Assembly (NCBI GenBank): GCA_017445015.1
Contig: JAFSVL010000007.1
Location: 1-37,666 of the forward strand
DNA: 37,666 nucleotides
DNA from: Bacteroidales bacterium
Lineage (GTDB): Bacteria; Bacteroidota; Bacteroidia; Bacteroidales; UBA932
Direction of reading: 5' to 3'
Part shown: positions 21,907-30,421 of the stretch, in pieces
Layout of the letters: the number at the start of each line of letters is the position of its first letter
How positions within the stretch are numbered: position 1 is the stretch's first letter
Program-made: the position numbers and the translations under genes
The notes under the pieces: generated by a model
The model's input: the letters and a program-made list of their open reading frames with translations, nothing else
What the model was told of the DNA's origin: nothing
Databases searched by the model: none

Positions 21907-23146
21907 AACTGCCTTGCTGGCGCTGTCTTTGCTGTTTTTTGCGCCGATGGCGGGTGCTGTCGTCAAACCCGGGGTGGAGGTGTTGCGCGACCGCGGCTTC
22001 GCGCCCCTGCAGGGGAAGCGCGTGGGACTGGTGACCAACCCCAGCGGGGTGGACCGTCAGTTGGTCCCGACCATCGAAATCCTGAAAAACGCCCCCGGCG
22101 TGCAACTGGTTGCACTTTTTGCTCCGGAACACGGGGTGCGCGGCGATATCTGGGCCGGCGGCAAGGTGGAGAGCGGCGTGGATGCCGCTACGGGGCTGCC
22201 CGTCCATTCCCTTTACGGCGCCACCCGCAAGCCCACCCCGGAAATGCTGCGGGGGCTGGACGTGGTGGTCTATGACATACAGGATACCGGAACGCGCTCT
22301 TATACCTTTATCAGCACCCTCGGACTGGTTATGCGCGCGTGTGCGGAGCAGGATATCGCCGTGCTGGTGCTGGACCGTCCCAACCCGCTCGGCGGACTGA
22401 AAATCGAGGGCCCGTATGTCACGGAGGGCTATTTCTCCTTCATCAGCCAGTATGCCATTCCCTATGTGTACGGCCTGACGCCCGGCGAAGTGGCGCTGCT
22501 GATCAACGAAGAGGGATTGAACCGCGGACAGAAAGGAAACGAACCGGCGCTGAAATGCCGTCTGGAAGTCATCCCGATGGAAGGCTGGGAGCGCTGGATG
22601 CGGTACACGGACACGGGCCTGCCCTGGGTGCTGCCTTCTCCGAACATTCCCTCTCCGCAAAGCGCCATCGCTTATCCTGCGGCAGGGCTGGTGGGGGAGT
22701 TCTATCATTATCTGCAGATCGGCATCGGCTATACCCTGCCTTTCCAGGTCTTTGCGGCTTCCTGGATCGATGCGGATGCGCTGAAAGCCCGGCTGGACAG
22801 TTATGCCCTGCCCGGGACGGCCTGGCGTGCGATTCACTACAAGCCCTTTTCGGGCGGCAGTGCGGGTAAGGTGATTCAGGGTGTGCAGTTCTTCTACACC
22901 GATTATGAGGCGGCCTCGCTTACGCTGACGCAGTTCTATGTGATGCAGGCGGTCTATGAACTTTACGGTAAGTCCCCGTTTGAACTTTCTGCGGAGCGCT
23001 TGCCTTCCTTCAATAAGGTAACGGGCGGGAATGCCGTCTCTACGGCTTTCTCCAAGCGCCTGAAGGTGGCGGATATCCTGGAATACTGGAACAAGGACGT
23101 GGAGGACTTCAAGCGTCTTCGCGCACCGTATCTTCTTTATCAATAA
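21884..23146 (+). CDS. namZ: NamZ-type exo-beta-N-acetylmuramidase (DUF1343)
   Basis: Length 420 residues. A signal peptide covers about residues 1-25 ('ALLALSLLFFAPMAGA'). The mature protein is a DUF1343 domain (PF07075), recognisable by 'GKRVGLVTNPSGVD', 'LVALFAPEHGVRGD', 'VYDIQDTGTRSYTFISTL' and 'LDRPNPLGG'. NamZ removes MurNAc from the non-reducing end of peptidoglycan fragments (CAZy GH171), as known for Bacillus subtilis and Tannerella forsythia. It overlaps the AmpG-like gene by 23 nt and is last in the operon. Its last 38 bp overlap murI on the opposite strand. Acts in the periplasm or on the cell surface. Confidence 0.92.
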   Translation: MGKRILAKTALLALSLLFFAPMAGAVVKPGVEVLRDRGFAPLQGKRVGLVTNPSGVDRQLVPTIEILKNAPGVQLVALFAPEHGVRGDIWAGGKVESGVDAATGLPVHSLYGATRKPTPEMLRGLDVVVYDIQDTGTRSYTFISTLGLVMRACAEQDIAVLVLDRPNPLGGLKIEGPYVTEGYFSFISQYAIPYVYGLTPGEVALLINEEGLNRGQKGNEPALKCRLEVIPMEGWERWMRYTDTGLPWVLPSPNIPSPQSAIAYPAAGLVGEFYHYLQIGIGYTLPFQVFAASWIDADALKARLDSYALPGTAWRAIHYKPFSGGSAGKVIQGVQFFYTDYEAASLTLTQFYVMQAVYELYGKSPFELSAERLPSFNKVTGGNAVSTAFSKRLKVADILEYWNKDVEDFKRLRAPYLLYQ

Positions 23147-23897
23147 GAGAATAGAGCGTCTTGAGCGTCTTGTCCGGGCCGGATGAAAAGAGGGCCGTGC
23201 CCGGATGGGCGTCGTCGGTGGGTATCCCCGCGTCGGAGAGCACCTGGACCAGCCTGCGCGCTACGGCCGGGGCCGGGTCGATGAAGCGGATGCCGGAATA
23301 GCCGTTTTGCGCGGCCACCTTACGCATCGTTTCCAGCAGGAAGGGATAATGCGTACAGCCGAGCACGATGGTGTCGGCGCCCGCCTCCAGCAGGGGAAGC
23401 AGGCTCTCGGCGCACGCCTTTTCGGCTTCCGGTCCTTCCAGGATGCCGTTTTCCACCAGTTCGACGAAGCCGCTGCCGGTGTGCTCGACGATGCGTACGC
23501 CGCCTCCGTAGCGTCCTTTCGTAATCAGGTATTTCGAGGCTTTGAGCGTGCCTGCGGTGGCCAGTACGCCGATAACGCCGCTCCGCGTGCCCAGGGCCGC
23601 AGATTTTACCGCCGGTTCCATCCCGATGAAAGGCAGCGGAAACTGTTCGCGCAGGCGGGCGATGGCCGCCGCGGTGGCGGTGTTGCAGGCGACGACGACG
23701 GCATCCGCGCCGTTTTCGCGGAGCCATTCCGTTATCTGTGTACAGCGTCCGATGATGAAGTCCGCCTCTTTGTCGCCGTAAGGACAGAAGGCGTTGTCAG
23801 AATAATATACGTATCGCGCGCGCGGGAGAAGTTTCCGGATTTCCCGGAAAACCGAAAGTCCGCCAGCGCCGGAATCCAGGATGCCGATGACCGCCAT
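23109..23897 (-). CDS. murI: Glutamate racemase
   Basis: Length 262 residues. It makes D-glutamate for peptidoglycan. 'IGILDSGAGGLSV' opens the protein, with Asp8 and Ser9 in the active site. The two catalytic cysteines are Cys71 in 'VACNTATA' and Cys181 in 'LGCTHYPF'. It is last in a four-gene - strand operon, its ATG overlapping the upstream stop by 1 nt (TGATG). It converges on namZ with a 38-bp overlap, so wall synthesis and recycling genes share a tail-to-tail junction. Confidence 0.95.
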   Translation of the reverse strand: MAVIGILDSGAGGLSVFREIRKLLPRARYVYYSDNAFCPYGDKEADFIIGRCTQITEWLRENGADAVVVACNTATAAAIARLREQFPLPFIGMEPAVKSAALGTRSGVIGVLATAGTLKASKYLITKGRYGGGVRIVEHTGSGFVELVENGILEGPEAEKACAESLLPLLEAGADTIVLGCTHYPFLLETMRKVAAQNGYSGIRFIDPAPAVARRLVQVLSDAGIPTDDAHPGTALFSSGPDKTLKTLYSLIDKEDTVREDA

Positions 23898-24940
23898 CAG
23901 TAACTCAGTTTGACGTATTTACGCCAGAGGAAATGCCAGACGCGGGAGACGGGAATCCAGAGGACTTCGGAAGGGAAGCGGCCCAGATAATGCAGGTTGC
24001 GCCGGAGCCCTTTTCCGCTGCCGGACTTCTTCCGCCCTATGCCGAAGTTGCCCTCGCTGAGAATCTCGGCAATCAGTTTGCGGCCACGGCGCCGCGCAGG
24101 GCGGTAGGGAAGTGTTGCGTCGTCCATCCCGAAAAGGTCCGAAAGGATGTAACTTACTTCCGCGGCGATGCCTCCGAGCCCGAGCCTCCTTAGATCGAGA
24201 CGGGCCGTCTCTCTCTGCTCAGGCGTCAGGGCCAGGACGACATAGTAGTAGTCCCAGATGTGGCGGAGCCCCACGCCGCCGTTCAGGACGTGGCGCAGGA
24301 TATGCGCCATCAGGTAGATGGCATTGAAAGGTGCGTCAGGGGCAGGGTAGCCCCGTCCGGGCACTTCGGCGCGCATACAGGCGTCCTTGCGGGCTTCGAA
24401 GTATTTTTGAAGGCGCCGGTTGCTCCGGGGGTTGTACATCCGTACCGGGATGAAGTGCGCTTCCACGGTCAGGTGCGGGAAAAAGCCCACCTTGCACTCG
24501 TGATAATAGATGTTCCATATTCTGTATTGCCTGCGCAGGGTGCGGATGATTTCCTTTCGCCCGCCATCGACCCATACGTCGATGTCGCCGCACTGCCGCA
24601 GCAGGGGGGCGGGATAAAAACGGAAGGCGAGACCTTCGCCTTTGAGAAAGGTACAGCGGAATCCGAAATCGCCGAGCGTCCGGGCCACCCGGCGGTTATG
24701 GTCTTCGTACACCTCGCACATAATGGCGATTTTCTCCTTCTTGTCCTTCCATTTTGCAACGATGTCAGGATTGGTCAGCTGCTCTGCGGGAACGGTTTCC
24801 AATGCCCGGTATGTGACACCGAGTATGGCCTGTTTGCAGGCTTCAGCATACAGTCGTTTCCACACCGATTCGCTGGGCGGCGTGGAAAAGCGGTCCAGTT
24901 TCCCGATTGAAATCTGTATGAGCTCCCGCAGCCGGTCCAC
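23897..24940 (-). CDS. Nucleotidyltransferase-fold protein (NTP_transf_5 family)
   Basis: Length 347 residues. 'FLKGEGLAFRFYP' followed by 'RQCGDIDVWVD' is the pattern of the uncharacterised NTP_transf_5 group (PF14907), with the metal-binding D-x-D in Asp-Ile-Asp. The C-terminal half is helical with basic residues, including 'ARRRGRKLIAE'. Members are often found in polysaccharide or lasso-type loci and the reaction is not established. Here it sits 3 nt after an OmpA-like gene and overlaps murI, so an envelope role is possible. No signal peptide; cytosolic. Confidence 0.8.
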   Translation of the reverse strand: MDRLRELIQISIGKLDRFSTPPSESVWKRLYAEACKQAILGVTYRALETVPAEQLTNPDIVAKWKDKKEKIAIMCEVYEDHNRRVARTLGDFGFRCTFLKGEGLAFRFYPAPLLRQCGDIDVWVDGGRKEIIRTLRRQYRIWNIYYHECKVGFFPHLTVEAHFIPVRMYNPRSNRRLQKYFEARKDACMRAEVPGRGYPAPDAPFNAIYLMAHILRHVLNGGVGLRHIWDYYYVVLALTPEQRETARLDLRRLGLGGIAAEVSYILSDLFGMDDATLPYRPARRRGRKLIAEILSEGNFGIGRKKSGSGKGLRRNLHYLGRFPSEVLWIPVSRVWHFLWRKYVKLSY

Positions 24941-24943
24941 GCC

Positions 24944-26308
24944 CTACTTTTGAGGCGTGATCATGACGCATCGGCTGAACTGGGGATCGCCCAGAAACAT
25001 CGTATCTACACCGCCCTTATAATCGGCGATGAGCCGGTCGGCGGGGACGCCGAATTTTTCGACGAGAATCTTTATGACTGCATCGCTGCGTTTCCGGGAA
25101 AGCTGCTGGTTGTAGGCGGGCGAAGCCGTCTGGACGTCGCAGTAACCGGTGACCCGGTACTTCGTGTCCGGGGTCGCCTTGATGAATTCGGCTACAGTAG
25201 CGATTTTCGCTGTTTCGACGGCGCTGATGTCCGCTTTGCCAATCGTAAAGTTGATGTGCGACCAAGTGTCCGGAATCTGCAGGATGCCGCTGCCGGCGGC
25301 ACGCTCCGCCAGGGCGCGGCCCCGTGCGAGTTCCTGCTCGTATTGTTCGCGGTAGCGCTGCAGTTCTTTGGCATTGGAGGCCGTGTTCTTATCATAATAG
25401 CGGACGGTGGAAACGCTGCTAACCTCACGCCACACATCATCGCTGGGACCCGAGAAACGCCAAGTCAAGCCTACGGACGCCCCGATGATGCCGTCCAGGG
25501 GGAAGTTGATCTTAAAGTGCGCGAAATCGGGTTCGTTGTCACGGGTCTCGCCGTCAAATTTGTCGGAGACGATTTTTCCCCGGATGTCAATGTTCAGGTC
25601 CAGATTCTTCGTCAGGGTGAAACTGTTGAGCCATCCGGCATTGAGGCTGGGGCTAAGGTAAGTCCTGCCGGCCGCTTTCAGAGGGTCCGGCAGATTTTCG
25701 GGGAATTGGTAGCCGAAACTGCCGAGAATGCCGCCGCCCGCATACAGGATGGTATGCCAGATGCGGTCCTCTTTATATCCGCCGATGGCGTTGCACAGAT
25801 CTACCATCGCCACCAGATAGAACCCATAGGTCCAGGTGGACTGTTTATAATACCATTTCCCGTTGGGGTCGTCCACAGTCAGGTAAGGATTATCGGACCA
25901 CTCCCTGTACAATGCGTTTCCCCATTCCTCGGTGTCGAGTTCCGGGTGGTAGCGCTGCCACAGTCCCTTCATCTTTGCGAAGTCCGTGCCGAGTTTAAGT
26001 CCGAATGCCGGCGTGATCCATTTTGCCACTTCCAGATTGACCGCAGGGAAACTGATCCAGTCTGCCGGCTTCAGGTATTTGTCGTTTTCGCCCAGGTATA
26101 TCTGCGCGCCGATTCCCGCCCCCAGGGACCAGCCGTCCCCGGCGCGGTAGATGCGTGTAGAATGGACATTATAAGTGGTTGTAGTGACGACTTTTCCATT
26201 TTCGTCACTGATTTCCTTCACCTCCTGCAGGGTGTTGGATTTGTCCTGTCCCGCTGCAAACGCGCAGCCCGCGGCAAGGGTGATGAGGGACACGAGAAAC
26301 TTTTTCAT
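24944..26308 (-). CDS. OmpA-family outer membrane protein
   Basis: Length 454 residues. Signal peptide at residues 1-20 ('SLITLAAGCAFAAG'). An outer membrane beta-barrel spans about 50-290 with alternating aromatic strands. A short coiled stretch (about 305-335) leads to a C-terminal OmpA domain (about 345-454) with 'GYCDVQTASP' and 'YNQQLSRKRSDAV', the N-x-x-L-S-x-x-R motif that binds diaminopimelate in peptidoglycan. It anchors the outer membrane to the wall. It is preceded after 10 nt by a related gene with a decayed OmpA domain. Both share 'SDENG' after the signal peptide, pointing to a tandem duplication. Confidence 0.9.
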   Translation of the reverse strand: MKKFLVSLITLAAGCAFAAGQDKSNTLQEVKEISDENGKVVTTTTYNVHSTRIYRAGDGWSLGAGIGAQIYLGENDKYLKPADWISFPAVNLEVAKWITPAFGLKLGTDFAKMKGLWQRYHPELDTEEWGNALYREWSDNPYLTVDDPNGKWYYKQSTWTYGFYLVAMVDLCNAIGGYKEDRIWHTILYAGGGILGSFGYQFPENLPDPLKAAGRTYLSPSLNAGWLNSFTLTKNLDLNIDIRGKIVSDKFDGETRDNEPDFAHFKINFPLDGIIGASVGLTWRFSGPSDDVWREVSSVSTVRYYDKNTASNAKELQRYREQYEQELARGRALAERAAGSGILQIPDTWSHINFTIGKADISAVETAKIATVAEFIKATPDTKYRVTGYCDVQTASPAYNQQLSRKRSDAVIKILVEKFGVPADRLIADYKGGVDTMFLGDPQFSRCVMITPQK

Positions 26309-26318
26309 ATACCGGGAG

Positions 26319-27503
26319 TTACTTTACAAGGGTGGAAATAAGGACAAGACCGTTGTCCGCGCCGTCGTTGCGGCATTCAAGTTGTGCGGGGGAGACACCC
26401 AGCCCGCCGGTGAGCGCATGGAATACCGTCCGGGTGCCTTCTGCCGTGCCGTGGATGCCGTATCGGGTGTTAGGGGTGGATTTGATGGCCTGTGCAGCGG
26501 CCATCAGGTCGATTTGCGCAGCCTTTCCGATGGTCTTCCCCTGATCGGAGAGGCTGATGCGCAAAGTGATGGGGATGCTGCTGAAAACGGCCGATGAGGC
26601 GGCAGCCTCCAGTGCGTCGTTCTCGGCGGACAGCGCTTCGACCTTGCGCTCAAGTTCCTTGAGTTCCGCTATTCCCGCCCCGTTGCCTTTGTCGTTATAA
26701 CGTTCGACGGTGACATCCTCGATGTCCCGGAATTTACACTGCGGAAGAGGGCCGAAAGTGAAACGCAGTCCGGCGGTCAGGCTGATGGCGCCGTCCACTT
26801 TTTTGCGTTGGACCTCTCCGTCAAAGTTGTCTCCGGTAATCAGTCCGCGCAGACTCACCAAGGCATTCAGCCGGTCCGTCAGGCGGAAACTGTTGACCAG
26901 ACCCATGTTGAAGGTCGGTTCAAAATAGGTGACGGGATCCCCGAAAACTTTGTCAAAGCCCATCAGTACTCCGCCGCCGAGCAGCAGGGAGGCATGATAG
27001 ACACGGAACGGGTTATAACCGGCAAACAGGTTGTCCAGATTCAGAACGGCGTCGATGTGCGGATTCAGGCACCAGGCGCTCTGGAGCAGGGCGTCCCTCC
27101 CGGAACTCACTCTCTTGTCCGTTGCAAAATGACCGAGGTCTGCATCCATGAGCAGAGGCACGGCCCCTTTCATTTGATTCACCCCCAGCGTGACCCCTAT
27201 CCCGAAGACTGGCGAGAAATTCCTGATGACAAAGAGGTTGAAAGCGGGGGCTGTCCGCTCTCCAAAGGAGGCCAGATTGTCATCGTCGCCGAGGTAGTAA
27301 TTTGCGCCGGCTTCGATGCCGACCGCCCAGTTGGGCTGGAACCGATAGGCTTTCACGGGTTCTTTGAATTCCTTTCGGGTAATGATTACGCGTCCATTTT
27401 CATCGCTGGTTTCTTCTACGGTCACCTTTGCGTTTTGTGCGAGGAGGGCCGGAACGGACAGCGATGCGGTCACGGCAACCGACAAAATTCGTTTGAACGT
27501 CAT
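26319..27503 (-). CDS. OmpA-like barrel protein with decayed peptidoglycan-binding domain
   Basis: Length 394 residues from the ATG at 27503 (an in-frame ATG at 27509 gives 396). A signal peptide ends near 'PALLAQ'. The 'SDENGRVI' start, a barrel with 'NWAVGIEAGANYYLGDDDN', and a 'GIAELKELERKVEALSAEN' coiled stretch parallel those of the following OmpA-family gene. The C-terminal domain still has a 'STPNTRYGIHGTAEG' strand but lacks the N-x-x-L-S-x-x-R motif, so peptidoglycan binding is doubtful. It is first in the operon. It may be a duplicated barrel that has lost its wall anchor or has a new partner. Confidence 0.85.
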   Translation of the reverse strand: MTFKRILSVAVTASLSVPALLAQNAKVTVEETSDENGRVIITRKEFKEPVKAYRFQPNWAVGIEAGANYYLGDDDNLASFGERTAPAFNLFVIRNFSPVFGIGVTLGVNQMKGAVPLLMDADLGHFATDKRVSSGRDALLQSAWCLNPHIDAVLNLDNLFAGYNPFRVYHASLLLGGGVLMGFDKVFGDPVTYFEPTFNMGLVNSFRLTDRLNALVSLRGLITGDNFDGEVQRKKVDGAISLTAGLRFTFGPLPQCKFRDIEDVTVERYNDKGNGAGIAELKELERKVEALSAENDALEAAASSAVFSSIPITLRISLSDQGKTIGKAAQIDLMAAAQAIKSTPNTRYGIHGTAEGTRTVFHALTGGLGVSPAQLECRNDGADNGLVLISTLVK

Positions 27504-27528
27504 ATACATATGATGTGTTTATATCGTG

Positions 27529-27536
27529 CAAAAATA
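27529..27536 (-). promoter_or_regulatory. Promoter of the OmpA-NTase-murI operon (-33 TTTG, -7 TATTTTTG)
   Basis: TTTG on - at 27556-27559 is 19 nt from the box, a perfect consensus. It interleaves with the prfB promoter, whose -33 lies at 27547-27550. Confidence 0.8.
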
Positions 27537-27570
27537 AGCATTATTTTTTGCAGGACAAAACGGAATTCCT

Positions 27571-27578
27571 TATTTTTG
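27571..27578 (+). promoter_or_regulatory. Promoter of prfB (-33 TTTG, -7 TATTTTTG)
   Basis: TTTG at 27547-27550 is 20 nt from the box. The leader to the prfB ATG at 27612 is about 28 nt and contains a four-codon open frame. Confidence 0.8.
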
Positions 27579-27600
27579 CCGAATCGTTACAATATCTAAC

Positions 27601-27615
27601 ATGGAGAGCCGATGA
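27601..27615 (+). CDS. Four-codon upstream open frame (MESR) overlapping the prfB start
   Basis: ATG GAG AGC CGA TGA begins 23 nt after the -7 box. Its stop overlaps the prfB ATG as ATGA at 27612-27615. It may modulate or couple prfB translation, or may be chance; it ends in UGA, a codon read by RF2. Confidence 0.25.
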   Translation: MESR

Positions 27616-28683
27616 CGACGACATCCGAACAAGTAAAAGCTCTGCATCAGCGTATGGAAACGCTGGGGAGGTGTCTTTGACATCGCCGGGAAACGTGCAG
27701 AATTAACAGAAAAAGAACAAAAGAGCCAGGACCCCTCCTTCTGGGATGATCCGAAGGCCGCCGAAGCCTTTCTCAAGCAGACGGCGGCCCTGAAAACCTG
27801 GGTGACCGCCTTCGAAAAGGCGGATACCGCCTGCTCGGACGTCGATGTCCTGATGGAGCTCGAGCCGGAAGGGGAGGAGGTCGATGCGGCCTATGCCGCG
27901 GCGGTAAGTGCGGTGGAGGACCTTGAACTGCGCAATATGCTCGGCGAGGAAGGGGACAACCTCGGCGCCGTGCTGACCATCAACAGCGGCGCGGGCGGTA
28001 CGGAGGCCAATGACTGGTCTGCGATGCTGATGCGGATGTATATGCGCTGGGGCGAGCGGAACGGCTACAAAATGACCGTCACCGAAGAACTCGAGGGCGA
28101 CGAGGCCGGCATCAAGAGCGCTACGGTACAGTTCGAGGGCGATTATGCCTACGGTTACCTGAAGGCTGAAAGCGGGGTGCACCGCCTGGTGCGCATCTCC
28201 CCGTTCAATGCACAGGGAAAGCGCCAGACCACCTTCTCGTCGATTTTTGTCTATCCCCTCGTGGACGACAGCATCAACATCGAAATCAACCCCTCCGATA
28301 TCGAGTGGGATACCTTCCGCAGCGGGGGCCACGGCGGCCAGAACGTGAACAAGGTCGAGACCGGCGTGCGCGTACGGCACCTGCCTACGGGCATCACTGT
28401 CGAGAATACGGAAACCCGCAGCCAGCAGGACAACCGTCAGAACGCCCTCCGCATCCTGAAATCCCGTCTTTACGATATCGAACTGAAGAAACGCCAGGCT
28501 AAACAGGCCGAACTGGAAGGGCAGAAGAAGCGTATCGAGTGGGGGTCGCAGATCCGCTCCTACGTACTGCATCCCTACAAAATGGTCAAGGACCTGCGCA
28601 CGGGTTATGAGACCGCCGATACGCAGGGAGTCCTGGACGGCGATCTCAATGCGTTCATGAAAGAGTTTTTAATGCAGAAATAA
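27612..28683 (+). CDS. prfB: Peptide chain release factor 2, with programmed +1 frameshift
   Basis: 356 residues after frameshifting. Codons 1-22 run 27612-27677 and end CTT, followed in frame by the stop TGA (27678-27680). Skipping T27678 restores the frame at GAC 27679, which is open to 28683. The site CTT-TGA-C is the classical RF2 autoregulatory site, preceded by the Shine-Dalgarno-like GGGGAGG at 27665-27671, 3 nt from CTT as in Escherichia coli. Release factor motifs are SPF at 196-198 (stop codon recognition, RF2 type) and GGQ at 241-243 (peptide release). Low RF2 slows termination at UGA, allowing the shift. The gene is single, facing the OmpA operon promoter. Confidence 0.97.
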
Positions 28684-28694
28684 TCACATTTTGA

Positions 28695-29459
28695 TACAAC
28701 CCACCCAACGGTGGTGGCAACACCCAGCCCACGGTAGTGGAGCTTACCGGGATAGCCCTCAATGAGCATGAAATCACCCTTGAGAAGGGCGGGAATAAAG
28801 TTCTGGAGGTACAGTTCACCTCGGAGAATGCCACTAATAAGCTTCTTACCTGGGCAAGTTCCAACACATCCATAGTAACTGTCACGGACGGAATCGTCGT
28901 TGGCGTGGCTCCCGGCTCTACCGAGATTATTGTCAAATCGGGCAACTTCACTGACAAGTGCAGGGTAACGGTTGTCATTTCAGCCACAACTCTGGACCTG
29001 GACCAGACTGAACTCTCATTGTCTCCTGGTGAGACCGCTACCCTCAAGGCAACGGTGTTGCCGGAAGATTCAACGGATGAGGTAGAGTGGTCCTCGTCAG
29101 ATGAGGCCATAGCAACTGTTAAAGATGGCGAGGTTGAACCAAAGGAGGATTACAGTTGGTCAACCTATAAATGGGGCACAAGTTCCTCGAATCTGACAAA
29201 GTACAATACCCTTAGTTCGAATGGTACTGTAGACAACAAGACCGTTCTGGACCCGGAGGACGATGTGGCTCGCGTAAAACTCGGTGGCAGTTGGCGTCTG
29301 CCAACGGACGCTGAGTGGACGAATCTTATAGAAAAGTGCACTTGGGTCTGGACAGACAACTATAACGGCACCGGAGTAAGCGGAAGAATTGTCACCGCCA
29401 CCAACGGCAACAGCATCTTCCTTCCCGCCGCTGGTTCATTGCTTGCAGTAATGGCTTGA
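28695..29459 (+). pseudogene. Scrambled remnant of a BIG2/FISUMP surface lipoprotein gene
   Basis: The frame opens just after the prfB stop in what looks like a lipoprotein linker ('NGGGNTQPTVVELTGI') with no signal peptide before it. Two bacterial Ig-like (BIG2) repeats follow ('TLEKGGNKVLEVQF', 'SLSPGETATLKATVLP'). The second breaks off after 'SSDEAIATVKDGEV' and jumps into the middle of a FISUMP domain at 'EPKEDYSWSTYKWG', which continues through 'GGSWRLPTDAEWTNL' and then ends early after 'IFLPAAG'. The usual FISUMP end is missing. It looks like a gene with a lost start, an internal deletion and a lost end. Lower GC and different codon use from its neighbours point to mobile origin. Confidence 0.72.
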
Positions 29460-29539
29460 ATGGGCGACGCCCACGGCACGGCCGAAGGTCGTCGAAAACT
29501 AAAACCTTCATTTAATTTGCAGAAGTTGGCGGTTTTGGC

Positions 29540-29547
29540 TATTTTTG
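29540..29547 (+). promoter_or_regulatory. Promoter of the Bro-N gene (-33 TTTG, -7 TATTTTTG)
   Basis: TTTG at 29516-29519 is 20 nt from the box, which is 18 nt before the ATG at 29566. It is the nearest recognisable promoter upstream of fumarase as well. Confidence 0.75.
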
Positions 29548-29565
29548 TAGGAAAGGATTGGAGGT

Positions 29566-30402
29566 ATGGGGACGCAACAAGAACTGAAGATTTTCGGAGA
29601 TAAACAGATCCGCACATACTGGGACGATGTTCAGGAGAAATGGTTCTTCTGCATTAATGATGTGGTGGGGGTTTTAACGGACTCCCCGGATCCTGCTGAC
29701 TATCTTAAGACACGTAGAAAGCGCGATAAAGAACTTGATGAATTCGTGAGGGGGTCAAATTGTCCCCCCCACGGCTTTGTTTCTTCGGATGGAAAGCATC
29801 ATTCAGCGCGTTGCATGGACCTTCAAGGAATATTTCGCATAGTACAGTCCATCCCTTCCAAGAAAGCCGAACCCTTCAAACGCTGGCTTGCCCGGGTAGG
29901 GGCAGAGAGGATTCATCAGATGCAAGACCCGGAGTTGGGGATTCAGCAGTCTTTGCAGGACTATAAGCGTTTGGGGTATTCCGACAACTGGATCAATCAG
30001 CGCCTGAAAAGCATCGAAATCCGCAAAGACCTTACCGACCAGTGGAAAGCCCACGGTGTGGAGGAAGGAACCGGATATGCTACCCTTACCGATATCATCT
30101 ATTATACCTGGGCCGGTCTTACAGCGCGGGAATACAAGCATTTGAAAGGTCTGAAACAGGAAAATCTCCGGGACAATATGACCAATGAGGAATTGGTCAT
30201 GAATATGCTCGCAGAGTTGACAGCCACCAATATTACCAAGGAGGAGCATCCTGGGACCATGTCGGAGCATGCCCGCGTTGCTGATCGCGGCGGTTCGGTC
30301 GCCAAAGTGGCAATGGAAGCTTTCGAGAAGCAAACCGGGAAACGATTCCTTGAGTCACAACAACCCCGGCTGGAATTGGATGACACTAATCCAGAACAAT
30401 GA
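29566..30402 (+). CDS. Bro-N domain protein, DinD-like
   Basis: Length 278 residues. The N-terminal Bro-N domain includes '[20 protein letters not shown]' and '[12 protein letters not shown]', as in phage antirepressors and many Bacteroidota mobile-region genes. The C-terminal half ('[20 protein letters not shown]', '[15 protein letters not shown]' and '[19 protein letters not shown]') resembles DinD, the DNA-damage-inducible protein D. Escherichia coli DinD affects RecA filaments; whether this one does is unknown. GC content and codon use are lower than in the neighbours. A GGAGG lies one base before the ATG, unusual in this group but too close to act as a normal ribosome site. It stands between a pseudogene and fumarase as an accessory insert. 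Confidence 0.84.
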   Translation: MGTQQELKIFGDKQIRTYWDDVQEKWFFCINDVVGVLTDSPDPADYLKTRRKRDKELDEFVRGSNCPPHGFVSSDGKHHSARCMDLQGIFRIVQSIPSKKAEPFKRWLARVGAERIHQMQDPELGIQQSLQDYKRLGYSDNWINQRLKSIEIRKDLTDQWKAHGVEEGTGYATLTDIIYYTWAGLTAREYKHLKGLKQENLRDNMTNEELVMNMLAELTATNITKEEHPGTMSEHARVADRGGSVAKVAMEAFEKQTGKRFLESQQPRLELDDTNPEQ

Positions 30403-30421
30403 ACAAATTAACATCACAATA

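Noticed and set aside
28676-30421. Possible target-site duplication at the ends of the Bro-N insert
   Set aside because: Only weak AT-rich similarity between the sequence after prfB and that before fumarase; no exact repeat of useful length.
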